This document shows positions 22,842-35,900 of a DNA stretch of 64,000 bases, piece by piece. Position numbers and translations under genes: made by a program. Source of the stretch: Styela clava (taxonomy: Eukaryota; Chordata; Ascidiacea; Stolidobranchia; Styelidae); the NCBI RefSeq assembly GCF_964204865.1, contig NC_135251.1, positions 19,034,001 to 19,098,000 of the forward strand, written 5' to 3'. The notes below the pieces were generated by a model, which was given only the letters and a program-made list of their open reading frames with translations, made no database searches and was not told where the DNA came from. The number at the start of each line of letters is the position of its first letter. Positions within the stretch are counted from its first letter, which is position 1.

Positions 22842-25779
22842 CGTAAACCCAATTAAAAATCTGCAAACTAGAATGAAACAATTGTATAAATACATTCAAA
22901 TGTGACATGAACAACAATTCGTAAATTAAGTACAACTGATAAAACAAGGTTATATGAAATTATATCGGTAGTATTACTAAACAGCACGCTGTCCACAAAA
23001 TCATTTTCTTATGTTGGATTAAGCGATCTAGACACTGTCGATAAAACTAACATGCGCTATGTGCTCTAATACATTTTAACATATGGGAATTAATCGCGAA
23101 TTGAGAAGTATATATCGTCAAATAATTACTATCGCAAATATGCGAAATAATAGAATTTTCCTAGAAAGCGTAAAAGTTAATTGATTCATTTATATACATG
23201 GGTGTGTCGCGTGTCATTTTGTTTCCGAAATATAATATGCGTTAATTACGAGAAACCCGGTAATTAAATTGCAATCTAAGTCGGAAACGGAAGAACAGAT
23301 GCAAAATTGGTAAATTAAAACCGTCACCACATTAACCCAATATAACATTATGCTTTGCTACATGCAACAAATTTTTTTTATGCAGTTTTCTATATGCGCA
23401 AGGTATTAGGCATGTTATTGTAAAGATGAGCTTTTGAGCCTAATTCTTCAATCTGTTTTTTATGCTTAGAAGTTACTAACTGCCGAAAAAGTTCACGTTA
23501 CTTAGGTCATATAAAAAAACTGTGAATTGTAAAAACTTTGAAAATTTAGGCAGGGTTAGCTATAATGAAAAATTGGTTTATTCGTCAAGGTTGTGAATTA
23601 AATCCCCATATTACTTATTTAGATCTGTTAAGCAGCAGCAAAAATTTCACAACAACCTTTATCATCAAAATTATTCCTCAAAATTAATGACTCATACTAA
23701 TGACTTGATAAGATTTAGTTTATCATCGATAAATACGTCATGTAATAATTTTATAGAGCATAGTAATCCCATCGAATATTACACCCCAATATTGTAAGCA
23801 CTTTTTATGTTCTTTTTTGGTAAATATTTTATATACAGTAATCAAACATTTACAAAAGTTTTACAATTTTCAGTGCAGTTATAATCGTTAGATAAGTTGC
23901 TTCATTTTCTGACATAAATACATATTGACTGCGAATTAAATTTTATTTTTGGAATTGAAGAGTAACAAGATAATGCATTTAAAAATAAGATATAAACGAT
24001 TATAACTTTAAATTTATAAATAAATATCATAACAATCTCAAATAAAAATTAGTAAACTCGATTCTAACTAGTAGCTTACCTTGGATGCGTTCCCCTATAT
24101 ATATATATTTTCCTTTTCTCTCGATTTGAAAACCGAAAAGGCGTTTTTGTTAGTATAACTAAAAAACAGTCACACACACAGTTCTTTGGGATACTAGTAG
24201 AAATACATACAATTGGACATATTTCAAGTTTGAACTCAGTCCTTTTAAAAAAGTAATCCAATATTTGTCATTTGCAATAAAATACTTTCATGAACTGAAC
24301 TACAAAATAATTTGTTTTTTCCTTTTTCGAACTCAAGAAGATTTTTTTACTTTTCTACACTCAGATATCATTACACTCACAATTATGAGTTGATATATCA
24401 ATGTCTAAATTTGCCAATGTTAAAAGACGAAGATTTGCATACGTTTTTTTTTCTGCCAGTTATTCCAACGATTTCTTATGACTAAGCTAAATCATTGAGT
24501 TGGGATTTACTCATTTTATCCTAAAATCCTACTGTTTATTTAATCTATGCCCAAATCGAAAATTAAATGACCAGATCCTATTGTGAAGTGAAATTTACCC
24601 AGGGTATTAATCATTTGTTATTTCAACAAAAATGTACCAATCAAATTGATCGCTCTAATGAACTTAAAAGAGAAATATTACACGCTTTACAGCTGCTTAT
24701 TTGCGAACAGTAAATGAAAATGAATTGAATTTTCTGTTATTATGGCAAAAATATTCAAAAAGGTTGCGTTTATAGACACAGAAAATATATATACATAATA
24801 TTTTCATGTTGTGGCCGCTCGTCGTATTCACTACAGAATAGTAAAAGTATCGGGTCTAGTCTGGTTCAGACGATCTGGTTTTCAATATTGCGATTCAACC
24901 AAGTCAGATCGGAGCAAAATTTAATGGTGTATGGGTAAATTCAAACATTTCCGAACAGAAAATAAATTTTCTAACATTATCGATGCCAAATATCAAGGAG
25001 TTGTCCAATGCCATGTCTATTTATACCCAAACAATCTCACTTTGTGAAAAGTTGAAAGACAGTAAAACTGCAGTGAAATTACGAATCGTTTCAAAGTCTT
25101 ATAACACGATCGATGTCAATTTGTTCACAATGAAACCTGAATATGATTTGTAATGATTTCTCCTATGCCAATTCAATCATAATTTTAAACATCACCCCTG
25201 TTTAAATATATTTATCGATTCTTCAGATCCTTGAATAAAACAAATAAATAGACAGAAAAATGTATTAAAAAAGGATAAGCCGAATGATAGGTATTCATAA
25301 TGTTTTAATCGTAAATATGAAGAGTAAGAGTCAACGTTTGGTCCTAACATTGGATCACAAATTAATATTTATCCACGGGCATATGCATATCCATAAAACC
25401 CTCAATGTGATGTTTAATCTTAACTACGGGTATTGGGAAGTGAAGTTCCTAATAGTTTCCCAAATCGTAAAATAATTAGTGCACAACGGGACCTTATACC
25501 ATGTCATTTATCTCTCGTGATCTTTTCACAAGACTTCCGAATCAGCAATTACACCATGTCTCCCCCTGTAACAACTCACACATAAGATAAGTCGATAAAT
25601 CTAAAACGTCACGCGACGTTTCCTGAATGGCTGAAGCAACCAAGTTTATATGATTTCTGTAATAACAATTAGGCTCATTATTGTGCGATCACAAGATTCA
25701 ATATGAGAATTAAGCGGATTTGTATTAATTATACATAATGTATTACAGTAAATAAAAAAAAGGCGACTGATAACTAAAC
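22842..25779. other. Divergent intergenic region, bHLH and TYRP
   Basis: This 2.9-kb AT-rich region between two divergently transcribed genes should hold the upstream control sequences of both. No coding frame was recognised and no repeat copy was found. Beyond the palindrome and TATA box listed separately, I cannot assign binding sites with confidence. Confidence 0.5.
25604..25621. promoter_or_regulatory. CRE-like palindrome upstream of TYRP
   Basis: AAACGTC-ACGC-GACGTTT is a perfect 7-bp-arm inverted repeat with two CGTCA/TGACG-like half sites, about 160 bases before the TATA box. Binding by a CREB/ATF-type factor is inferred, not shown. Confidence 0.3.
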
Positions 25780-25787
25780 TATATAAG
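25780..25787 (+). promoter_or_regulatory. TATA box of the TYRP gene
   Basis: TATATAAG is followed about 30 bases later by a pyrimidine/A start-like region (ATCATCAGTTCTC). A 17-codon upstream frame (ATG at 25825) ends before the coding ATG at 26000. The transcript start is inferred. Confidence 0.5.
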
Positions 25788-25999
25788 CGCACAAAGTTGA
25801 ACAGAAATCATCAGTTCTCAAACGATGAATTTGTTCAGCAATGTCTTCAGTCTTGGTCTTTGCTTTGGTCCATTATGAGTGAAGTCTTATACTGAATGTC
25901 TTGCATAAATCGGATGCCTCATTCAAGAGCATAAACAATTTATGCCAATTCAGGACAAAAGCTTTCAATGACCTTATATTTATTTTCACAGATACCAAT

Positions 26000-27968
26000 A
26001 TGTTGTCACAAAATCAAATCGCCTTTACTGTTCTGGTATTAGTATGTATAGCTGGGAAATGTCAGTCACAATTTCCTAGAGCTTGTGCCACAATGGAAGC
26101 TTATCTTTTGCACGAATGTTGTCCTGTAATGAGAGGAGGTGGAAGCCAATGTGGCGAAGCAGAAGGCAGAGGCATGTGTGCTGATATTGTTGTCGATGAA
26201 CAACCCTGGGGAGGCCCGTACACTCTATTCGGAATAGATGACAGAGAGAGATGGCCAGAACGATTTTTCAACAGGTTCGTTAAATGTTTGTTATTTTTAA
26301 TACAACTCAACTCAATTTTGAATACACATTACAGATTATTTTACATTATTCTAATATATTTGTTAAAGCGTTTTAAATCATATCACAGAGGTGAAAAACT
26401 GAATTAATTCATATGTTTTCGCTATATCCAAAAATAATAAACTTTAAATTAATTAAGTGCACTAAATTAAACTCTTTTCCGTTGTTAGATCTTGCCAATG
26501 CTTTGGAAACTTCGGTGGATATGATTGCGCAAAATGTAAACCCGGTTGGAAAGGACAAAATTGCGATGAAGAGCGACCATTGGCGGTAAGAAGAGATATT
26601 GCACAGATGCCACTAGATGACGCCGTGCGATTCCTAGAAGCTCTCGATCAGGCCAAAACAACTATCCATCCCGACTATGTCGTTGCAAGAGACCATTACA
26701 GGTTTGGCAAAATATATTAGTTATTCTCGCATTGACAATGTTGTAACCTAGAAATATAGAAAATTTACTGTGATTTTAATGCCTTTTTGTAATAAAATTT
26801 ATTTCAAACAGAAATCTGCTTGGAGAAAATGGAACATCAGATCCGAATTACATTGATATTACTATTTATGATTTATTTGTGTGGGTTCATTACTACAGTG
26901 TACGTGATACTCTTCTCGGACCCGGACAAGCATTCACAGGTTCGAGGGAAAATTATTTGAATAAAACTCCCATCATGGTTCCCATGGTGATAACTAGACG
27001 AGAGAGGCTGTAGAACACGACTCCACATTCTAACATTGTAACCTTTTGTCTCCCCCGAAATAATTCGTTTCTTCTTCTTAATTGTCAACAAAACGAATTC
27101 AATTTGAGCTTCAATCAATGTCGAAATCAAGTATTAATATTGCTATTATTCACCAGGTATCGATTTCTCACACGAAGGACCGGCTTTTCTCACCTGGCAT
27201 AGAATGCATTTGTTGAATCTTGAAGAAGACTTGAGAGAAATGACAGGTGACGAGGATATGGCGATCCCATACTGGAATTTTGCTATTGGAGGTTTGCTAA
27301 ATCAAACGCTTGACTAAATATATCATTTAATGTAATCATTTGAAAATTTACTCACGATGTACAATTTAGGTTCCGAATGCGATATTTGTACTGATGAATT
27401 AGTCGGCGATCGCCATCCTAACATACCTTCCCAATTGAGTCCTAACTCACGATTTGCGGACTGGGAAATCGTCTGCCTTAGTTTGGACTGGTTTGACGAC
27501 AACATCAAGGTAAATAGAAACTTTAACTTTTAGTATCACGCATATTTACTATAAAGAATACGAATAAAGACAATATTTTCTTCAACAGCTGTGCAACGGA
27601 ACATCTGAAGGTCCAATTATTCGCAATCCAGGTGGAAATACTGACCGTCCATTGGTTCAAAAACTGCCCGAGCCTGAAGATGTTGCAAAATGTTTAGGAG
27701 TCGAGAATTATGATACTTTCCCATTCTTTTCCGACTCTGACAAAAGTTTCAGAAACACTTTAGAAGGTTAGTACTTTCTAGTCAGGACAAAAGTGTTATG
27801 AAAGGCCCAACCAGATTTAAACACAAAAACAAAAGATTGAATTGGCGCCCAGCACAAAAAGTATCATGATAAAGTCCCAAACGTAAAAGCCGATATATTT
27901 CACAAAACTTATGACTCAATATTTTATTTAGCGCGAATTTGTGGCTTTCCAACTCGACTTTTACGGCT

Positions 27969-28013
<45 letters not shown>

Positions 28014-29219
28014 TTTCCATTGCTCATTGTTGGTTGATTATTACCCTTATTAAAACTTATATATTTTTACATAATTTTAGGTTACGCTGAAGTCGATGGC
28101 CAATTTGCCGAAGGTGCAAGAACTCTTCACAATCTTGCTCATTTGTTTTTGAATGGAACAGGAGGACAAACCCACGCTAGTGCCAATGATCCTATATTCG
28201 TTTTACTGCATGCTTTTACAGACGCTATTTTTGAAGAATGGTTAATCAGGTAAATTCAAGCTAAACATCAAGTGTTCACAATTTGACCCAATACTATTCT
28301 GCTGCACTCAAAGATGTGTTGTGACAATAAATCAATTCGCGGCTCTTTAATCGGCAGCAATGGGCGCTTGCTCCTACTCTTTCAGTAATCTTTTTTATTT
28401 GGTTTACATAAAAATGACTCATATATTCAATAACAAAATCGAATTTAGAGAACAACCTTCGGCAACAGCTTATCCAACTCGAGATGCACCGATCGGTCAC
28501 AACATTGACTATAATATGGTTCCATTTTTTCCACCAGTCACAAACCGAGACATGTTTGTGGAAGCAAGTAAACTTGGTTACAAATACGAGTTTAACATCC
28601 TTGGTGAGTTACAAAATTTTATTTATGCGACTTGAATACTTTTTCTCCGAACAAGGTTGGTAGTAGCTGATACGTAGAAAATTAGTATTTTAGTGAAAAT
28701 CTTTTTCATACGGCATTAAATTAACTGCATCCAGAGTGAATTGTGGGCATGGAAATACCTCAAATTCCAAAATCTTTAACCATCAGGATCAACGCTCCAT
28801 TTGTGTGAAATTTTGGTACTTTTTCAATTGAAATTTTTACTATCACCCCAACGGTACATATAATATAATACTTATATAGTTGAATAAGTTTGATTTGAAT
28901 ACAACTCCGAGGCAATTTGGCCGACGTAAAACATGGTGAAATCCACGAATCATCAAACCGCATTACCAATTCCCCTCTGCCTAACATTTTAAGGTTAAAT
29001 AAAAAGCTTTTATTATTTATTTTAGCTGATTTGGAACAAAACTCTGGTCCTTCTTTTATTTGGGCGGTCATTGGCGTCATCGTCTTTGCTGCGTTTGTTA
29101 CAATAGTTACCATAATGATCACTGGAATTCGTCGTCGAATGAAATTACAACAAGAGGAAGAATTATATCAGAGATTAATTGCTGAAGATTATGAAAGAGA
29201 CGAACATTATGGACCATAG
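26000..29219 (+). CDS. Tyrosinase-related protein, TYRP1/2 type (melanin synthesis)
   Basis: Nine exons: 26000-26274, 26489-26701, 26812-26939, 27157-27291, 27370-27509, 27589-27766, 28081-28249, 28449-28603 and 29026-29219; 528 residues. A signal peptide (about 1-23) precedes an EGF-like Cys-rich domain (C94-C117). The di-metal centre has site A His189, His211 (FSHEGPAF) and His220 (TWHRMH) and site B His373, His377 (LHNLAHLF) and His400. LLH at 398-400, in place of the tyrosinase LHH, marks TYRP1/DCT relatives. One transmembrane helix (about 476-498) leads to a 30-residue tail with YQRL, a tyrosine-type sorting signal. The family acts on dopachrome or DHICA in melanosomes and in ascidians belongs to larval sensory pigment cells. 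An acceptor TTTTCACAG ends 8 bases before the ATG. All junctions are GT-AG and in phase. TYRP1 or DCT activity cannot be chosen from sequence. Confidence 0.96.
27971..28010. repeat. (TA)20 microsatellite in TYRP intron 6
   Basis: An uninterrupted TA dinucleotide run, likely length-polymorphic. Confidence 0.95.
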
Positions 29220-29359
29220 TGTGATTAGTACAATCACTGGCCAAAAAACATCTAACGAATTTTTACCTTGATATATGTACAGTCCCAGTTATGATTTTCT
29301 CCTTTTTTCTTATTTTAAATTATTATTTGTGCGTTGACCTTGTGAATTTTGTACATTGC

Positions 29360-29365
29360 AATAAA
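29360..29365 (+). promoter_or_regulatory. Polyadenylation signal of TYRP
   Basis: AATAAA lies 141 bases after the TAG stop and is preceded by a T-rich stretch. It is the first such hexamer downstream. Confidence 0.7.
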
Positions 29366-30075
29366 TCTTTTAATTCAAAACTTCATTCAAAAACTTATTT
29401 TTTGAGAGTAAAAGTCGAATGAGTTGACTTCAACTAAAACAGTTTTACTCGTTGATATCACTACTTATTTTGTGTGGAAAGAATTTTACGCACAATCAAC
29501 ACTTTATCTAAGATTATGCTGTCTTTGAGATGAATTGGTACATTCTGTTTGCAAAAGAATCATTCACTCAAAATAACATAAATTATACTTAATTTGAATG
29601 CGATTACGCATAAAACCAGTTGAAACTTTGCCACACATGCGTGTGAGTCCTATTTACAGGTTTGTCGCAGCCTAACAAATTTTGGGTAGTAAACTCTGGG
29701 GTCATTGAATTTAATTGATAAATTGAGCCCTGCGTTTAACCTATTTTAAATTTAAGTACTAATCTAAATATAGTAATCTAAATCTGAACTAATAATAATA
29801 ACTCATCCATCTTGCTACATGTATGTTGATGAAAATAACTCAACAAAACTATATATCTTAGCATTTTTATTATGACGTTGCAATTGTTAATCATTGTTAA
29901 TCGGTAAGTAACGTTACACATTAATTATGATTTGGTACGTAATTTGCTATAATCAATAGAATCATCAATATTGATTCGGAAATACAAAATATTCATAATA
30001 TTTTGACAATTGGGGTCGCTTTTGAGCCGAGAAGTGTTGTACTGTTGCAAATTATTTGTTTATTTTTTATTTTTT
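29366..30075. other. Convergent intergenic region
   Basis: Sequence between the 3' ends of TYRP (plus) and the collagen-F5/8C gene (minus). No gene seen. Minus-strand AATAAA candidates just below 30076 may end the second transcript. Confidence 0.5.
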
Positions 30076-32828
30076 TCAAAATAAATCATGACATTCTCCA
30101 CGGATCAATTCTAGTCGCATGCAAGGATACTCATTGTATGTTCGTGGGTAGATTCGGACGTAACGACAGGTCTTTGACTGAGGAAACATACCAATAACTT
30201 TTGAATTGTTGTCGGAATTGCCAGTGAAGATCTAAATTGAATTAATAAAATGGTTAGTATTGGACACGAAATGGCCTTGCTAAATTGTTGTTGTCCAGAA
30301 CCTCTGTGTCAATATATATTTCCATGATGATTGATGGTATTCTGAGATTCAGGCATTCACATATAAATCAAATAGGCTGGCTATAAGTGTGTTTGAAAAT
30401 ACACAAAATCGGGTTTGTTGGGTTGAAGACCTCCCATATGAATTATTGAACAAGGGGTGGACCTATGGATCGTTTCGTTATTATGTCGTTGTTGTTGTTG
30501 TTTTTCTTTGTCGTATAATTTTAAATTCATGAAAAAATCGCCTTTCTATCTGATTACTGTACCAATTGCTTTGAAATTTTCAATAGTTGAAGATTATAAT
30601 TTTAGCCAGAAGGGTGTTACTTTTATTTATTTCAAATATTTCGTATCTACATATTTGAGCGTAGCTTTCTTGTTTGAGCAAATGATCAACTAATATATTG
30701 GAATTTCATAGAGTTCTTCTTCATTTCTTTTATTTCCGAAGATAACCCTCTATTTCCACAACATGGAAAATAACAGTAAAATGTTGTAAGAAGATTTAGC
30801 AAAGAACTAAAATTAGAGAGAAGCGTATTTTTAACGTGATCCACGAGTCACTAAATGCGAAAAGATGTATCGCGTCAAAAATGTTATAGGTAACCAAATC
30901 CAAACCTTATCAACACCGTCTTCAGAAATGAACTCCATATTATCAGCTGTTGTACCACACGACACTTTATAAGTTTCAACCCAATGTTGATCGTTTTTAA
31001 CAGTAACTGGTCTTCCCTGGGTTACAATTCCTCCAACTGACATCGAAGACCCAAGATCAATTTGAATCCACTCATTGGTAGGAACAGGATCTAAAACGGT
31101 AATTATCATTTTTGTGACACTACATAAATTTACTTGCTACCATAGATCATTCAGAATCAACTGTGAGACTATAAAAAAGACTAACTAAAAAAGACAACTA
31201 AAAATGCATGCCATCAAGTTTGTTAAACTGAGTCGACGACAGGTAGATTTAATTATTTAATATTGATTTAATCTTACACAGTGGTGAAGCCTTTAAAATC
31301 TGCATGTGAATACAAATCACAATTGTTGAGTAATGCAATCAAATTAACAAACAGAACGAAAACACAGAGCGGATCTGTTATCACGCATTTTATTTATGAA
31401 GCGTTTCCACGGAAACAACTGACCACGCACCTTTTGGTTTCGGGCACCAAGCTCCAACACTTTTTCTCCAAGATTCAGAGTCTGTCAATTCTCGATCGAG
31501 TAAAGATCGTTCATCAATTGCATCCAATCTACCAAAATATGGGGAATGCATGATATCGTAGTCGGATGATGACGTGATTGCATTTGTCTGGATTTCGTAA
31601 TTCTTCATTCCCATTGAACAGTAAAGCACTGAAGTGTATGATTGTTCATTAGAGACAAATCAAAATTCATATTTGACGTACAATGTAAGCAGAATATTTA
31701 TATTGAAAATTATTCAAGCCAAGATTACACTATAGGTAAAACCAGAAGTGCAATCTAATTGAAAGGCTACCCTTCCGGGAAAAATCAGGTAGGAGAGTTC
31801 ATCAGGAACAAGTTCAATACAAAATGTGTCTATATTTATGAAGCAACAATCGAATTTTGTATAAAGACGGAATATAGCTGTACTTACACTTTGGAATAAG
31901 GTCGAATCTTTTGTCTAGTTTCTCTGAAAATATAAAAAATGACATTTAATTTATTGCTACTGAAGGAAAATTAATATATATATATAAATTGTATAAGGGT
32001 GATAAAATCCTATTTCATGATATTAGAAAACAACAATACCACCAGAATGTTGATATTATATCCATGTACACTTTTGGAACATTTGCGTCCCTAATAAGAA
32101 TCGCAGAAATAGTGGTATCATTCTTCTTACTTGGTGAAGCGTTCAATGATTTCTCTTCAGATAAACCAACGCTAACTAAATATACTTGGTATGCCGTGTA
32201 ACTTATTTTGAAACCCGCCTGTACATTCTATCAATCTTTATATCATATTGTTGCGAAATTGCATGAAATGAACGGTTTTCGTTTCCATAACACACGAATT
32301 AATTTACAGTAATTAATTACTTTTTCAATATTTTTGCTTACCAGGATAATCCTCGAAAAAAATCAATGTAAAATATTCGTTAATATCGTTGTCGGGTATC
32401 ATGGAATATCACCAAAAATGTCAAAAGAAAAGCATATCGCAAGAACAGTATCACAAATCTTTCATAATAACTCTTGAAGTTATCAAAAAACGTATACAAC
32501 TAACATTACCTTCAAGCATTCTGACTTTTTCTTCTAACGCAGAAACTTGTCTTGAATCAGCAGGTTCTCCCTTTGGTCCCTGTATACCCGGGTCGCCTTT
32601 TTGTCCAACCATTCCATCTTTTCCATTGTCTCCTCGAGATCCCTTCCGACCCGTTCTTCCTCTGCAAGCCGCTGGATTGCATACACCAAGTTTCGGAACT
32701 TTGGGGGATTTCGCAGTGCTGTCTGCTAAAACTGCAGAACAAAACTCGTAAACGTTAACGTTAGTCACTTCAGCAAAAGCAGAATTGACCAGCAGAAGAC
32801 TACACAAGATATAAAATGCAGGCCCCAT
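30076..32828 (-). CDS. Secreted collagen-stalk, F5/8C (discoidin)-domain protein
   Basis: Five exons: 32828-32510, 31923-31888, 31628-31431, 31090-30906 and 30231-30076; 297 residues. A signal peptide (about 1-19) leads into a short Cys-containing N-terminus (C30, C50, C55). A collagen-like stalk of exactly 11 Gly-X-Y triplets follows (57-89), containing an RGD at 65-67. A short heptad-like helix (SALEEKVRMLEEKLDK, about 96-111) fits a trimerising neck. The rest is one F5/8 type C domain (about C122 to C293) with ITSSSDY, WIQIDLGSSMSVGGIVTQGR, VETYKVS, FTGNSDNN and RYVRIYPRTY. The layout mirrors collectins and ficolins, with a discoidin head instead of a lectin or fibrinogen head. A role as a secreted multimeric recognition or adhesion protein is inferred. 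It has a TATA box and a four-codon upstream frame, and it converges on TYRP. Confidence 0.9.
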
Positions 32829-32897
32829 CTCAACAGTGCCGCCCGTTATTCGACCATGTACAACGGGAAAATAAACGACTCTCGCAATAAATCTACG

Positions 32898-32905
32898 TTT
32901 TTATA
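32898..32905 (-). promoter_or_regulatory. TATA box of the collagen-F5/8C gene
   Basis: TATAAAAA on the minus strand, 70 bases before the ATG at 32828. A minimal upstream frame (ATG GTC GAA TAA, 32857-32846) lies in the predicted leader. Unlike three other genes here, no splice acceptor abuts the start codon. Confidence 0.6.
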
Positions 32906-35900
32906 CAAAAACAAGTTGCTCATCATTTTGATTGTGATCTACAAAGCCAATTTGTTTAAATTCGCTTCTAACCACTAACCACCACCTAATGTAAACTGAT
33001 CTTTTACTGCGGTCGATTTTTCAAAAAAACAGTTTATCGCTATCAAAAATAGCAGAATATTAACATGTGCTGGGAGGTAATTAAAAAACTTAAATAGATA
33101 TAGAAAACTATTTCAAAACTATGTCAACTTGAATTATGTGCTAATATTTGTTAAATAAACACTTTTAATATCTAATACAAAATTAACATACACACTAATG
33201 TTCAGCAAACATGCAAAGATTAAAATCGAATCCTAATTCTAAGAATCTTTTGCCTTTGGGCAGATGACGCCCAGATAATATTTCATTAGTTTGAAGTCGT
33301 TTGTGCAAAACATAATGAATCAGTCGTTGTTTGCTCTTCACTCGCAAAGATTTCACATTACATCATTTTTGTAGCCAACAATAGGTTGAGTGATTTATCA
33401 CGGAATTTCAAGCCGTTACTGAGTAATCGTAATTCTCCCGGCAAGCCGGTTTTCCGGCTTGTTTTTCGTTTTAGACGGAATCAGTTTTATGCTAGAACCA
33501 CGATGGGTATTCAAATAAATTTTACATTGCATGAAAGCTGGGTATTGGTACTATTTACACTGTAAATATCGATGCTCTATTATACGATATTTAGGGAAAT
33601 TGGCAAATTGAAAGTGCGTATGAAATTATTATATGGCGACAAATAATAAATAAAAAAAATTTGATTTCTTGCCTAAATAGCCACATATTCAATCGACAAT
33701 TTAGCTGGAGAATTTGAATCTCTTTCTATGGACACTTTCACGACGATTGTATGATGAGCCATTCAAATTTTATAGCCAAATATGTTTGATATTCTGTAGC
33801 TTTGACTGCGTCGCTATGTCAACCTGACGTTTAATCGACGTAATCGTAACAGATCGTACCGATATTTGAAAACACGTCACGCCGACATGCTATCATTCAA
33901 TTTGTCCGTGCAAGATCATTAATTAACCCGATGTTACCAATTCCATGCGTATAGCTTTAAATTTGACCGTCAGCTCAAGCGCCATAAACTTGTGGCTGTA
34001 CCAAAAGGGCTTAAACCAAATCAGGGTTTATTAGTACATAACAGAACAATGAAAATCATGAAACCATAATTGATGTCCTATCACGTAGTGCCACTTAACA
34101 ATAATTCACAATGCGGTAGGAGTTGCAGTCTGTTTGCATGAAAAGCTGCCTTCTAGATTAGGCATAGCTTCCGAAAATGAAGATTGCCTATTAATAGTGC
34201 CCTAGTTGCCCCAGATTTGATGGATTTAGACCAGGGGTCACCAAACTTTTTTGACCGCGAGCCGGGTATGACTCAAACTGTGTTGAAACAGGCCGAACAA
34301 ATATTTTTGTCAATGCAATACAATAAATTCACAAAAATTGGGAAATCCATTGAATTTATTCAACAATATATATTCTACATTTCTGAAGACTTGAATATTA
34401 AATTCTACAATATACAAGATTTCTATATATAGACGACAATCCTGAATTTAGCTGTTATCAAAACGTTGCAGTCATGAATTAGGAATGTTACAAAATCCGC
34501 TTTTTCGCGCCAAAATATGTACGCATCACGTCTGCTAAGTACCTTCACAGCCGTGTCGGAATACGGCTCATACAAACGACTATGGACTGCCTGCTGTAGC
34601 ATGGAATTCCATAAAATTTCGAAATAATTTAGATAAAATAAACAACTATTATCTGGTATTCGATTTTTATTCATTAGAGCATAAATTTCCCAACATTCGG
34701 AGCTTTTAAAATTACGCTCAAGTTATACGTGGTGCAAATTGATGATATTGTGTATGGACACCAATAAAAATCATGTGGACGTGTGTATTTCTTTCCTGAC
34801 TTGATACTTACCAATTTTTATGAAGTTTGTACAATCAGAACATCGTTAATTATTACCCACAATGGACCACTGTTAAACTAACATGCACAACTCCAGCGTT
34901 AATTTGCGACGATCTTTCGGCGGTGTCGAGACTGTTGCCAGAATAAAATTCTGAAATAGTCTCAATATTCCATAGATGTGACGCAGATCGAAAGATTAGT
35001 GATTGATATTTATCACAAATTACAGTTCTTATCAAAAATGTTATACAATGCTTATGGAAAAAATTGCCTGTCGTGCGTACTAAAATTCCGATATCTCCGT
35101 TATTTCTTGACCGTTTTTGATAAACTGGGTATTGTTTTCTTATTCTCACTCAGATCTATCCACTGGCGCAGTTTTTATTCAAATCGGATGAACTCTATTT
35201 TTTTTTGTAACTTACCTACATGAATATCTGCATTTGGGCAGTACAAAAATTAGTGTGACTTGTGAAATTGGAGCAGTACGCGAGGGATTACGGTACTGTA
35301 AGCGCAAAATGCACATTCGACGTTCATTTTAGCACAAAGACGTAAACAGTTTTGTCGAATGCACGCGAGTGCATCTTTCGCAGAAAACGTTTCGCACCGG
35401 TAGATAATTTTAGTCTTTTTGTCACAGCTATTTCTAGACTAATTTTTCATTACTAATATTGAAACTACAATTCCTAAAGAGGCAAATGATGATTGACTTA
35501 TTTGATTCATACTTAAATTTCCCAAACACAACCAGAAACTAACGAATAGCATTCAAAATTGCAAAAACGAAGTATTGTTTACAACCACGACTGAAAATCT
35601 GTCAGGGTGACGAAAGTGTCTGAGCTAATGTAGGCTGTTTTCCAACGGTAATTTCTGGTTTTGTTGGGCGATTGCAATTGCAATATTCATTTTACGCATC
35701 CGGTGTCGCAAAGTTGACAAAATGAAAAGGGTTAAAGTTTGATCGAAGCTCGTCAGTTGATGTCCCTCGGAGAATTTGATCGCAAGCTTTTCCGTAATTG
35801 TTATCTTACGCTATTGGTGACGCAAATTGTCTCGACTGTGCGTAGTCGTACTCACAATCTCGTGACGCCAGTCATGTGATAGCTATTGCGTAGCTACGTA

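Noticed and set aside
33442-33461. Perfect 8-bp hairpin followed by a T-run, like a bacterial terminator
   Set aside because: The window is eukaryotic and no gene ends here; a stem of this size occurs by chance.
34232-34440. hAT-like left end CAGGGGTCACCAAAC
   Set aside because: No matching right end or target duplication was found, so no element was delimited.
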